Below are positions 1 to 7,470 of a stretch of 14,979 bases of DNA, piece after piece. A program made the position numbers and the translations under genes. The notes under the pieces were generated by a model that did not search any database, was not told the origin of the DNA, and saw only the letters and a program-made list of their open reading frames with translations. Position 1 is the stretch's first letter, and each line of letters opens with the position of its first letter. The stretch is from the NCBI GenBank assembly GCA_041574955.1, contig JBFGNS010000106.1:1-14979 (forward strand). The letters are read 5' to 3'. This DNA comes from CALZJC01 sp041574955. GTDB taxonomy: Bacteria > Acidobacteriota > Thermoanaerobaculia > Multivoradales > JAHEKO01.

Positions 1-1
1 C

Positions 2-883
2 GAGCCGCCCGCCGACGCCGAGGAGGCCTGGTGGCGGGAGCGGATCGACATCCAGCTCCAGCGCAGCGTGGTCGAGTACTGGCGAGTCCGGCTGGATGAC
101 ATGGAGCGCTGGCTGGACCAGGCCGTGACCGGGTTTGAGCAACACGCCACCCCGCTGCAGCGCACCACCTACTTCCAGATGCGAGCCGCGCTGCATCACC
201 GGCGTGAGCGCTATCGGGTGACGCCGGAGGCGATGAGCTACAGCCGGCAGGCGTACGCCGTGGTCGAGCACCTCGGCGACGAGGCGGTAGTGGCCAACGC
301 GCTGTTCGAGCGCGGTTTCGGCCACCTGTTCAACGACGACCTGGAGCAGGCTCAGGACGATCTCGAGACAGCCCTCGAGATGGCGCGCCGGATCGGCGAT
401 CTCACCATCCACAGCCGGTGCATCAGCTACCTCGCCATGGCCCAGCGCCGGCTCGGCGCGGTCGAGGAGGTGCGGGCGCGCGCCATCGAGGCCATCGCCA
501 TCGCAAAGGAGAGCGGCATGAACGACTATCTGGCGACCGCCAACGGGCACCTCGGCTGGGTGACCTGGCGAGAGGGCAATACGGACACCAGCCGGCGCTA
601 CTGCCAGAAGGCGCTCGACATCTGGCGTCCGATGGGCGGCGTCCATCCGTTCGAGTGGGTGGGCACCCTGCCGCTGTTCGCCCTGGAGCTGGGCGCGGGA
701 GAGCTCGAGGGTGCCGCGGCTCTGGCCCGTCGCACCCTCTCGCCTCGGCAGCAGCGCCTGCCCGACAGGCTGGAGGAGGCGCTGGCCGGCACCCTCGCAA
801 GCTGGCGGAAGCAGCTGCCCGACGACGCCCGCCGGCACGGTCGGCGTGCGGTCGAGCTGGCGCGCGCCGGCGGCTTCCTATAG
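2..883 (+). CDS. TPR-repeat protein, 3' part only
   Basis: The frame is open from the first bases of the window to a TAG at 881-883, so the start lies upstream and at least 293 residues are seen. The visible part is all-helical, with recurring tetratricopeptide-like helix pairs: a segment with FERGFGHLFNDDLEQAQDDL followed by a block containing YLAMAQRRLGAVEEVRARA and another with LGWVTWREGNTDTSRRYCQK. Each has the small-residue and Tyr/Ala spacing of TPRs. Such arrays form the C-terminal part of large bacterial signalling ATPases (adenylate cyclase/AAA, STAND or LuxR/MalT-type regulators) or serine/threonine kinases, where they bind partner proteins. Which of these heads this protein carries cannot be seen. 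It converges on the tfuA-like gene with a 42-base gap. An ATG-like internal start at base 68 (actually GTG) is unlikely to be the true start because coding runs unbroken upstream of it. Confidence 0.75.
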   Translation, partial: EPPADAEEAWWRERIDIQLQRSVVEYWRVRLDDMERWLDQAVTGFEQHATPLQRTTYFQMRAALHHRRERYRVTPEAMSYSRQAYAVVEHLGDEAVVANALFERGFGHLFNDDLEQAQDDLETALEMARRIGDLTIHSRCISYLAMAQRRLGAVEEVRARAIEAIAIAKESGMNDYLATANGHLGWVTWREGNTDTSRRYCQKALDIWRPMGGVHPFEWVGTLPLFALELGAGELEGAAALARRTLSPRQQRLPDRLEEALAGTLASWRKQLPDDARRHGRRAVELARAGGFL

Positions 884-925
884 CGCTTCGTGGGGCGGCC
901 CCGCTCGGCGGCGCCGCGGTCTCGT

Positions 926-2281
926 TCACGAATCGCCGCCGATCAGCTTGCGGTACAGGAACTCCCGCGCGATGAGCTGGAGCAGGCCGCTGGCCGATTC
1001 CAGGCCCAGCGCTTGGGCGTAGGCGTCGAGGTCGGGCGGCTCGCCGCCGCCCCGGCTGGAGAAATGCCACTCCACCAGCGCCCGCCGCCCGAGGCCGGTG
1101 TCGGCCACGGCCGGGTTGAGGTAGCCGGCAGCGGCCAGCCGGCGCGCCTTGTCGGCGGCTCGCTCGCGGCCTCCGTCGAGGCGCCCCGAGAGCACCAGAT
1201 GATCCTCCAGCTGCTCGTGGATGCGCGCCTGGTGGGTGGTCCGCACCCATCTCACGCGCGCCTCGCGCCGCATCATCTCGACGAACTCGGCGACCTCCAG
1301 ACCGCGCTGCGCAAGCCACTGCTGCAGCTGTTCGGGGCGATGCAGCTGCTGCTCGAGTCGGAACTGACGGGCCGTGCGCTCGACCTGATCCCCCGACGCG
1401 TCGATGCCGTGCCAGTTGGCCGCTTCCAGGGCCAGCGCCCGGGCGCACGCACCGTCGAGGATCGCCAGGAACTCGGCCTGGCCGCGCAGGCGCAGCTCGT
1501 CGAGCAGCAGCTCGAGCGACTCCTCGGGGCGCTCGAGACCGTAGCGCCGCCGGCCCTCGTTGCGGCACATCTGATCGAAGGCCTCGGTGTAGTTGAACCG
1601 GTAGCGCACCTTCATCGGCCGCGGGTGCCGCCGCCGGTGGGCCTTCATCGCCCGCAGCATGTTCACGGCGTCGGCGTGCTTCTGCAGTACGCGGCCGTGC
1701 GGCAGCCACGACCGCAGCGCCGCAAGCTCCGCTTCCGGCAGCCCCCGCTCGGCCCCCAGCTGGAGCAGGGTGGCGTAGTCGCGGTCGCCGTAGTGAAGCC
1801 GCTTCGCCAGGTCGACGAGCGCCCGGGCCGTCGCGGCCGACAGGAGCCCCGCCTCGTCCCGCGCCCGTCGCAAGGTGGCTCGGACGTCGACCATCGCCTC
1901 GGACAGTGCGCGATAGCCGGTCTCCTCGGGGCCGTGGTGGACGGCCACCTCGTCGTCGTCGGTCAGCTCGCCGTTGCGAAACGCCTCGTAGACCTCACCG
2001 ACTCCGCGCATTCCGAATAGCTCCAGCTCGGCCGCCCTCAGCGCCCCCATGCTGGCCGCCCCGAAGACGTGCACGCCCTGCTTCATCGCCCACAGGATCT
2101 CCTTGTGCCACACCGACGGCATGCGCTCGAAGTAGCCGTCGATGATGCCGATCCCCCACGGCCGTCCACACGCCACCCGGTAGACGTCGCCCTGCGCCAC
2201 CGGCGGCAGGAACTCGGCGTCGAGCAGCCGGCGGCCGTCGGCGGCCGACAGCGTCGGGCCGGCAAACACGACGCAGCTCAT
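926..2281 (-). CDS. tfuA: TfuA-like protein, YcaO partner for thioamidation
   Basis: This 451-residue protein starts at ATG 2281, overlapping the ycaO stop by four bases (ATGA), so the two are probably translationally coupled; no separate Shine-Dalgarno sequence is visible. Residues 1-135 carry the TfuA signature: FAGPTL near the start, PPVAQGDVYR at 26-35, IGIIDGYFE at 44-52, SVWHKEILWA at 56-65, FGAASMGALRAAEL at 73-86 and DDDEVAVHHGP at 108-118. In characterised systems (methyl-coenzyme M reductase thioglycine, thioviridamide-type peptides, thioamidated thiopeptides) TfuA works with YcaO to install a backbone thioamide, apparently helping deliver sulfide. The core domain is short. The following roughly 300 residues are helical, rich in Arg and Glu, and I do not recognise a separate domain in them. 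They end in a conserved-looking LIAREFLYRKLIG. Family and pairing are secure; the exact product of the reaction is inferred. Confidence 0.9.
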   Translation of the reverse strand: MSCVVFAGPTLSAADGRRLLDAEFLPPVAQGDVYRVACGRPWGIGIIDGYFERMPSVWHKEILWAMKQGVHVFGAASMGALRAAELELFGMRGVGEVYEAFRNGELTDDDEVAVHHGPEETGYRALSEAMVDVRATLRRARDEAGLLSAATARALVDLAKRLHYGDRDYATLLQLGAERGLPEAELAALRSWLPHGRVLQKHADAVNMLRAMKAHRRRHPRPMKVRYRFNYTEAFDQMCRNEGRRRYGLERPEESLELLLDELRLRGQAEFLAILDGACARALALEAANWHGIDASGDQVERTARQFRLEQQLHRPEQLQQWLAQRGLEVAEFVEMMRREARVRWVRTTHQARIHEQLEDHLVLSGRLDGGRERAADKARRLAAAGYLNPAVADTGLGRRALVEWHFSSRGGGEPPDLDAYAQALGLESASGLLQLIAREFLYRKLIGGDS

Positions 2282-3591
2282 CGTGGCCGCCGGGCGGCTG
2301 CAGCGAGGGCGCGGGGGCCCGGTACGTAGCCGGGAAACTCGCAGCTCGTCTCGAGCCCGGGCACGACCACGCGCACAACCGGCACCCCGATCGCCGGATG
2401 GCTGAGGTCCACTGCCACCACCTGTTCGACGCCTACTGCCTGGAGCCGCTGGAGCTCGAAGGCGAGGTCCTCTTCGAACCGCTCGTGCAGCCGGCTCGGG
2501 AACTCGCTCAATCGGCGGCGACCAGCCATCCCGCGGCGGATGCGGCGCCGGCAACGCTCCACCTCGTCCGCCGCCAGGATCGCCTCGTACTCGACGTGGT
2601 CCTGGTCGTCGCGAGCGCCCGAGATGTAGGTGACCCGGCTCTGCGCGGCTTCGGTGAGAGCCCGCAGCAGGGCGATCTCGGCCACCGGATGGGCGCCCTT
2701 GCCCGAGTTGGCGTACATGCTTCGCGACGGGCTGGGCCGGCGATCCACGATGTGGCAAACGCAGGTCGCGATGGCCACGTCGGAGGTGGCGTCCCACACC
2801 GCCACCTCCAGGCCACCCTCCGCGAAGCGCTCGAGGAGCAGTCGGCAAGCCGCATCCTCGACCGCTGCGAGATCGAGGCTGGTGGCGATCTGCCGGGTGC
2901 CGCCCGCCGCCTGCCACAGTGAGGTCGCGTCGCGCTCGATGACCTCGCACAGCGCGTGACTCAGCGCCTCGGTCGGGTGGTTGCCCGAAGCCAGGCCGTT
3001 CGAGCTCAGCACGAAGGCGCCGCTACCGCTCGGCAGCGGCAGGGTGAAGTCGGTGTGCACCGTCTCGTAAGGCACCCAGGTTGGCTCGTCGGCGAGCAGG
3101 TCGTGGCCCTCGATCCACAGCAGGCGCAGGTCTTCATGGAAGGCGCTGACCGACAGCTTCGGCAACCGCCAGACATCGACGCAGCGCTCGGCCGCGCTCA
3201 GCTCCGCGTAGCTGGCGAGCCGCAACGGTGCGGCGATCCGCTCCGCGTGCCACAGCTCGATGGCCTCCATGACGGCCGAAGCCTGGGCCGCCGCGCGGGT
3301 CAGACCCTTGCCCTGAGACAGCGCCAGCGAGCGAGAGTTGGGGCGGTAGGCTGCCACCACCGGGATGCCGACTGTGTCCAGCCCGGTGAGGTCCGCCAGG
3401 CGCGTGATGCCCATGACCCGCCGCAGGGGCAGCACGCGCTCCAGGGTGGCCTCCGGCGGCACCAGACGGTGGGTGCCGGCGAGATACCCCTTGCGCGCGG
3501 CGCCATCGGCTGGTGCTGGACCTCCTCCCGACGCGCCGGATCGTCGGAGCCGCGCGTGGCGCTTCGGAGCCGGGTGTGGTCGCGATCCCAC
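2278..3591 (-). CDS. ycaO: YcaO-domain protein (TfuA-associated, probable thioamide-forming)
   Basis: YcaO proteins use ATP to activate a peptide backbone amide, giving azolines, amidines or, with TfuA, thioamides. From the GTG at 3591 the frame encodes 437 residues. Residues 34-42 read KGYLAGTHR. The ATP-binding motifs follow: SQGKGLTRAAAQASAVMEAIE split over 92-112, EVIERDATSLW at 216-226, and the EIALLRALTEAAQSR block at 305-319. The C-terminus ends PGYVPGPRA, without the PxPxP tail common in azoline-forming members. The start is uncertain. The first 33 codons have 13 of 34 A/T third bases, against 2 of 34 just after, and no good ribosome site precedes the GTG. A strong GGGAGGAGGT and an ATG at 3506 exist downstream but are out of frame. 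The gene lies 57 bases after the small precursor-like gene and overlaps tfuA by four bases, which argues for one operon. Confidence 0.9.
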   Translation of the reverse strand: MGSRPHPAPKRHARLRRSGASGGGPAPADGAARKGYLAGTHRLVPPEATLERVLPLRRVMGITRLADLTGLDTVGIPVVAAYRPNSRSLALSQGKGLTRAAAQASAVMEAIELWHAERIAAPLRLASYAELSAAERCVDVWRLPKLSVSAFHEDLRLLWIEGHDLLADEPTWVPYETVHTDFTLPLPSGSGAFVLSSNGLASGNHPTEALSHALCEVIERDATSLWQAAGGTRQIATSLDLAAVEDAACRLLLERFAEGGLEVAVWDATSDVAIATCVCHIVDRRPSPSRSMYANSGKGAHPVAEIALLRALTEAAQSRVTYISGARDDQDHVEYEAILAADEVERCRRRIRRGMAGRRRLSEFPSRLHERFEEDLAFELQRLQAVGVEQVVAVDLSHPAIGVPVVRVVVPGLETSCEFPGYVPGPRALAAAARRPR

Positions 3592-3648
3592 GGGACGGCC
3601 GGGCGGGCAGCGACGGATCGGTACCGAGGCCGCCGGGTGGCGCCGAGC

Positions 3649-3906
3649 TTACTTCTTGGACACCAACGGGTGGTTGACGCTCTGCAGGTTGAGCACGTAG
3701 CACGCCAGAGAGGCCTCGGGGCCCGTGTCGACGATCACTCCGAGCACTTCCCCGCCCGCTACCTTGCGCGCGAGCATCTCGGCATCCGGACTCCCCGGCT
3801 GCACCTGGTTGTCGGCCGCCTGCCACTGCTCCTGGCTCAGGTGGTAGTAGTAGCCGTCGTCACCCTTGATGTAGATGTCCTGCTTGAAGGTCGGGTCGTC
3901 GGACAT
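3649..3906 (-). CDS. 85-residue small protein, candidate RiPP precursor for YcaO-TfuA
   Basis: ATG at 3906 is preceded by AAGAGGAGAG at 3920-3911, a good ribosome site, which decides this start over longer in-frame options. The product has no recognised domain. Residues 1-45 are acidic and polar (SDDPTF, KGDDGYYYHL, QEQWQAADNQ), like a leader. Residues 49-52 are VAGG, and the last 33 residues are more hydrophobic: VLGVIVD, a Thr-Gly-Pro, ASLACYVLNL with the only Cys (C69), then NHPLVSKK. There is no signal peptide. Its place as first gene before ycaO and tfuA is typical of RiPP precursors. With one Cys and few Ser/Thr, backbone thioamidation fits better than multiple azoles. The VAGG recalls double-glycine leader cleavage sites, but no C39 protease is nearby. 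It could instead be a small globular protein of unrelated function. That it is a real gene is fairly sure; the precursor role is inferred. Confidence 0.72.
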   Translation of the reverse strand: MSDDPTFKQDIYIKGDDGYYYHLSQEQWQAADNQVQPGSPDAEMLARKVAGGEVLGVIVDTGPEASLACYVLNLQSVNHPLVSKK

Positions 3907-3910
3907 GGCG

Positions 3911-3920
3911 CTCTCCTCTT
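3911..3920 (-). promoter_or_regulatory. Ribosome binding site of the small precursor-like gene
   Basis: On the minus strand AAGAGGAGAG precedes the ATG at 3906 with only four bases between its end and the start codon. It selects this ATG and excludes the 77-residue in-frame upstream extension, which is proline and arginine rich and looks non-coding. Confidence 0.7.
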
Positions 3921-3998
3921 CGTACTGGGGGCAGGACAGCCACGCGCGCGGCCCTGCGCTGCCCGTTGGTCCTCGCTGATCTTCGAAACTGACGTGAA

Positions 3999-4026
3999 TC
4001 CTCTCATGACGCAATGACTTTGTAAA
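3999..4026 (-). promoter_or_regulatory. Weak candidate promoter for the precursor-ycaO-tfuA operon
   Basis: The minus strand has TTTACA at 4026-4021 (one mismatch to TTGACA), followed 17-18 bases later by GAGGAT/AGGATT. The -35 match is good and the -10 is poor. The block 3975-4050 is clearly richer in A/T than its surroundings, which supports a promoter somewhere here. A start of transcription near 3990 would give a leader of about 85 bases before the ATG at 3906. Confidence 0.35.
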
Positions 4027-4049
4027 GATCCTGTCGGGAATGCTAGGCT
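4020..4049 (+). promoter_or_regulatory. Candidate sigma-70-like promoter for the sedolisin gene
   Basis: TTGTAA at 4020-4025 and TAGGCT at 4044-4049 are separated by 18 bases. The -10 box is the same hexamer as at the PilZ gene (7494-7499), in a similar GCTAGGCT context. The -35 overlaps, on the other strand, the TTTACA proposed for the divergent precursor operon, so the two promoters would compete for or share control. Confidence 0.5.
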
Positions 4050-4121
4050 GTAGCGGAAGCCCCCCATCCAGCAACGGCGCGGGCTGTGCCGTGCGCAGCC
4101 CTCCCGGGGAAGGAGTCGAGC

Positions 4122-5948
4122 GTGGACGACACGACACCGCTAGCCGGCAGCGAGCTGCCGGGCTTCGCCGACCGACCCAGTGTGGGCCGGCCGGCCGAGG
4201 ACGAGCCGATCGACGTCACCCTTCACCTCCGCCCAGGAGAGCATCCTGACGCTCCGGCCCGCCTCCGGCAGCTCGAGGCTAGCCCTCCGCTGGCGCGGGT
4301 GCATCTGACGCGAGAGGAGCATGCCGAGCTGTTCGCGGCACGGCCGGAGGACGTGGCGGCGGTGGAGCGCTTCGCCAGCGAGCAGGGCCTCGAGATCACC
4401 GACAGCAACCCCAGGCGCAGCTGGATGAAGCTGCGGGGCTCGCGCTCGCAGCTGGAGAGCGCCTTCGGAACCGAGCTCCACCTGTTCGAGCACCGCGGCA
4501 GGCAGAGCCGAGGCTACCGCGGGCAGCTCCGTCTGCCGTCACCGCTGGCGCCAGCCGTGGTGGCCGCGACCGGGTTGGCCAACCACCCCATCGCCCGTGC
4601 CTCCGCCGCCGGAACGGCGCCTCCAGCCGACAGCGGAGCCGCGGCCACCAGCGCGCTGCCCGCCAAGAGGTGCAATGCGGACGATCTTCGCCGGGCGTGC
4701 CGCTTCCCCGCCAACGCCACTGGCAAGGGTCAGTGCATCGGCATCCTGGGGCTGAGCAAGCAGCAGGGCGACCCGTACGCGGAGCCCGGCGGGGTGAGTC
4801 TCGACGACCTGAAGGCGTACCCGTTCGACGCCGCAAGGCTCGCGCTCTTCCAGGTTCTGGGTCCCAACAAGCCGTATCTCGACACGGCTCAGTGGCGGGG
4901 CCTGTTCGACGATCCCGGGTTTCCCGCAAACCCGAAGGCTCAGAACACCAACTTCCTATACAACTCCGACGGCCCGGTGTGGACCATGGAAGCGACTGCC
5001 GACACGCAGATATGCCTGGCGCTGGCGCCCGAGGCCGCCGTGATTCTGCGCCTCACCGAGGACTACCAGGATGACGCTTTCCTCGACGCTCTCGGCCTGC
5101 TGATCCACGAGGACCAGCCGCAGCCGACGATCCTGTCGATCAGCCTCGATTGGGTCGAGGACAAGTACCACATCACCCAGAGCTTCCGCGACCAGGCGCA
5201 GGCTTTGTTTCGGCAGGCCAACCTTCTCGGTATGACGGTGTGCGCCGCCAGCGGCGACTGGGGCTCCCACGGCCAGCCGGTGGAACAGAACGAACCGTAC
5301 GTGCCCGCGGTCCAGTTTCCGGCCAGCAGCGCCGAGGTCCTGGCCTGTGGCGGCGCCGACCTGCGCTCCGCCGGTGCCCGGCTCGAGTTCGGCGACGTCT
5401 GGAACGAGCCGTATCTCGGTCTCCAGCGGGCCAGCGGCGGCGCCTTCGAGGCGGCTACCGAGGAACCGCTGCCAGCCTGGCAGCGAGCGGCGGTCGACGA
5501 GTGGCGCCGAGCCACCGGCTCCGACGCCGCCGGCCGCGGCGTGCCCGACGTCGCCGGACCCGCCGATTACGCGCACGGTCTCCGCCTGCTGCTTGACGGC
5601 CTGGAGTTCAACGCCAACGGCACCAGTGCCGCAACGCCGCTGTGGGCGGCGCTGCTGGCCTGCATCTACCAGCGGCTGGCCGAGGCCGGGGTGCCGCGGG
5701 TCGGCCACATCACACCCAGCCTGTACGAACCGGCGGTGCGCAAGGCCTTCGTCGACATCGCGGGCGGCGACAACGCCCTGCGCGGGGGCAAGGTCTACCA
5801 GGCGGTCGCCGGCTGCTGGGATCCGTGCACCGGGCTCGGCGGTCCGGACGGCGAGGCGCTCCTGGCGGCACTGCGGGCGATGGCCAAGGCGGCGCGGAGC
5901 GCGGCCGGGGACACCGCCCCGAAGGGCGCCGAGAAGCGGCCGGGCTAA
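4122..5948 (+). CDS. Sedolisin (S53) serine-carboxyl peptidase, kumamolisin-like
   Basis: The 608-residue frame starts at GTG 4122, chosen because GGGGAAGGAG at 4106-4115 lies six bases upstream; an in-frame GTG at 4086 has no such site. The N-terminal part up to about residue 160 is the pro-kumamolisin activation domain (IDVTLHLRPGEHP, LTREEHAELFA). The catalytic domain holds the S53 set: Glu290 and Asp294 in MEATADTQ, oxyanion Asp379 in AASGDWG, and Ser502 in NGTSAATPLWAAL. It ends with the VDIAGGDN calcium-site region and CWDPCTGLGGPDG. These acid-active endopeptidases self-process by removing the prodomain. No signal peptide or membrane segment is seen, as in kumamolisin. It is divergent from the precursor-ycaO-tfuA operon and overlaps the convergent sulfatase stop by four bases. 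A role in peptide maturation is only inferred from position; a general peptidase is the alternative. Confidence 0.92.
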   Translation: MDDTTPLAGSELPGFADRPSVGRPAEDEPIDVTLHLRPGEHPDAPARLRQLEASPPLARVHLTREEHAELFAARPEDVAAVERFASEQGLEITDSNPRRSWMKLRGSRSQLESAFGTELHLFEHRGRQSRGYRGQLRLPSPLAPAVVAATGLANHPIARASAAGTAPPADSGAAATSALPAKRCNADDLRRACRFPANATGKGQCIGILGLSKQQGDPYAEPGGVSLDDLKAYPFDAARLALFQVLGPNKPYLDTAQWRGLFDDPGFPANPKAQNTNFLYNSDGPVWTMEATADTQICLALAPEAAVILRLTEDYQDDAFLDALGLLIHEDQPQPTILSISLDWVEDKYHITQSFRDQAQALFRQANLLGMTVCAASGDWGSHGQPVEQNEPYVPAVQFPASSAEVLACGGADLRSAGARLEFGDVWNEPYLGLQRASGGAFEAATEEPLPAWQRAAVDEWRRATGSDAAGRGVPDVAGPADYAHGLRLLLDGLEFNANGTSAATPLWAALLACIYQRLAEAGVPRVGHITPSLYEPAVRKAFVDIAGGDNALRGGKVYQAVAGCWDPCTGLGGPDGEALLAALRAMAKAARSAAGDTAPKGAEKRPG

Positions 5949-7411
5949 CCGCGGCCGCCGGCCGGCGCCGGCAGCCAGCCGCCCCGGTTGTCCGCCAGGC
6001 GCCGCCGCTCGAGCTCCAGCCGCTCGGACAGCCGCAGCCGCATCTCGGGGTGGCGCTGGCTGACGTCGTACGACTCGTCGGGATCTAGCGACAGGTCGTA
6101 CAGCCACGGCCCGCGGTCGACGAACGGCGCCAGCGGCCAGTTCATCGGGTTGCCGTACAGCAGCCGCCGGCGGTCGACGTACTTGAACCGCCCGGCGCGC
6201 ACGGCGCGCAGCCGGCCGAGCTGGAAGTACCAGATCGCCTCGCGCTCGGGCGGCGGGCCGCCGGCCAGCAGCTCCGCCAGGCTGACGCCGTCGAGCAGCC
6301 GGTCGGTGGGCGCCGGCAGCCCGGCGAACTCCAGCATGGTGGGCACGAGGTCGAGCGCGGTCACCGGCTCGTCGATGGATCGCGCCGCGACGAGCCCCGG
6401 CCCCCAGGCGATCAGCGGCACCCGCGTGCCGCCCTCGAAGACCTCGAACTTGCGGCCCCTGACGCCGCCCTGCCCGCCCTGGAACCACGGACCGTTGTCG
6501 CTGGTGACGACTACCAGGGTGCGCTCCGCGAGCCCCTGCCGCTCGAGCGCCGCCACCACCCGGCCGACGCTGTCGTCCAGCTCCTCCACCACGTCGCCGT
6601 AGAGGCCGGCCGGCGAGCGCCCCAGCCGGTCGGCGGCGGCGGCGAGCGGCACGTGCGGGAAGGTGTGGGGCAGGTAGAGGAAGAACGGCCGGTCCCGCTG
6701 CTGCCGCCGGAGGAAGCGCTCGGCCTCGGCGGTGTAGCGCCGCGTCAGGGTCGCTTGGTCGATCGGATGGCGCTCGACCACCTCGCCGTCGCGCCACACC
6801 CGCGGCCGACCCTGGTCGTTCGAGTGCAGCAGCCCGAAGAACTCGTCGAAGCCGCGCTGGTGCGGCAGCGACGGCGGCTCGTCGCCCAGGTGCCACTTGC
6901 CGAACGCCGCGGTGGCGTAGCCAGCCGCCGACAGCAGCTCGGCCAGGGTGATCTCCTCGAGCGGCAAACGGCGGTTGCGCCAGCCCAGCCGCAGCAGCAG
7001 GTCGCGCCAGGTCCACGGCGCCTGAACCACGTGGTCGAGCCCCGAGCGCACCGCGAAGCGGCCGGTCAGCAGGCCGGCGCGCGCCGCCGAGCAGTACGGG
7101 GACGCCGAGTAGCCGTGGCGGAACAGCGCGCCTTCGGCGGCCAGCCGGTCGATCGCCGGCGTGCGGATCGGCGAGCCGTAGGCCCCCACGTCGCCGTAGC
7201 CCAGGTCGTCGAACAGGATCACCACCAGGTTGGGCGGCAGCGCGACCGATGGACCGCGCTCGGCGAGCCCGGCGAGATAGCGCAGCTTGGAGGCCACCCG
7301 TGCCCGATCGTCACTCTGGTGGTGGAGCACGATCCGGCCGACGGGAACGCCGACCGCCAACGCCGCCAAGACACCGGTTGCGGCGGCGAGCCGGCGCGCG
7401 GGGGATCCCAT
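5945..7411 (-). CDS. Arylsulfatase-family enzyme (alkaline phosphatase superfamily)
   Basis: This 488-residue protein hydrolyses a sulfate ester, substrate unknown. After a basic start, residues 8-29 are hydrophobic, a signal peptide or membrane anchor, so it probably acts in the periplasm. The active-site cysteine is C107 in the motif CSAAR followed by AGLLTGR, the C-x-A/P-x-R site converted to formylglycine by a separate enzyme not seen here. Metal and sulfate ligands are in place: D68-D69 in ILFDDLGYGD, K172 and H174 in GKWHLGD, and D305-N306 in VTSDNGPW, followed by KFEVFEGGTRVPLIAWGPG. The C-terminal part (AIWYFQLGRLRAVRAGRFKYV, DLSLDPDESYDVS) matches the sulfatase C-terminal subdomain. 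The start is ATG 7411 with no clear ribosome site; TAGGAT lies nine bases upstream. Its stop overlaps the sedolisin stop tail to tail. Whether the substrate is a sugar or an aryl sulfate cannot be told. Confidence 0.92.
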   Translation of the reverse strand: MGSPARRLAAATGVLAALAVGVPVGRIVLHHQSDDRARVASKLRYLAGLAERGPSVALPPNLVVILFDDLGYGDVGAYGSPIRTPAIDRLAAEGALFRHGYSASPYCSAARAGLLTGRFAVRSGLDHVVQAPWTWRDLLLRLGWRNRRLPLEEITLAELLSAAGYATAAFGKWHLGDEPPSLPHQRGFDEFFGLLHSNDQGRPRVWRDGEVVERHPIDQATLTRRYTAEAERFLRRQQRDRPFFLYLPHTFPHVPLAAAADRLGRSPAGLYGDVVEELDDSVGRVVAALERQGLAERTLVVVTSDNGPWFQGGQGGVRGRKFEVFEGGTRVPLIAWGPGLVAARSIDEPVTALDLVPTMLEFAGLPAPTDRLLDGVSLAELLAGGPPPEREAIWYFQLGRLRAVRAGRFKYVDRRRLLYGNPMNWPLAPFVDRGPWLYDLSLDPDESYDVSQRHPEMRLRLSERLELERRRLADNRGGWLPAPAGGRG

Positions 7412-7470
7412 GACCGCCCGATCCTAGCCCGGCGCGCTCGCCCCGGCGCGGTGCCGACCCGGCTTCGCGC

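Noticed and set aside
884..925. GC-rich stretch between the TPR and tfuA stops, considered as a bidirectional terminator.
   Set aside because: Short self-complementary pieces are present, but no stem with a usable loop and no T-run could be found.
2282..2950. Long N-terminal extension of the TfuA gene running back into ycaO.
   Set aside because: The extension is the out-of-frame shadow of ycaO. The TfuA family sequence begins exactly at ATG 2281 with a coupled ATGA overlap.
3592..3648. Ten-base palindrome TCGGTACCGA between the precursor-like gene and ycaO, considered as an attenuator.
   Set aside because: Too short, no loop and no T-run; it contains no further open frame either.
3751..3756. 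VAGG of the small protein taken as proof of a nitrile-hydratase-type or double-glycine leader.
   Set aside because: The rest of those leaders (the acidic LSDEEL-type helix right before the GG) and a C39 peptidase-transporter are missing, so it is noted only as a possible boundary.
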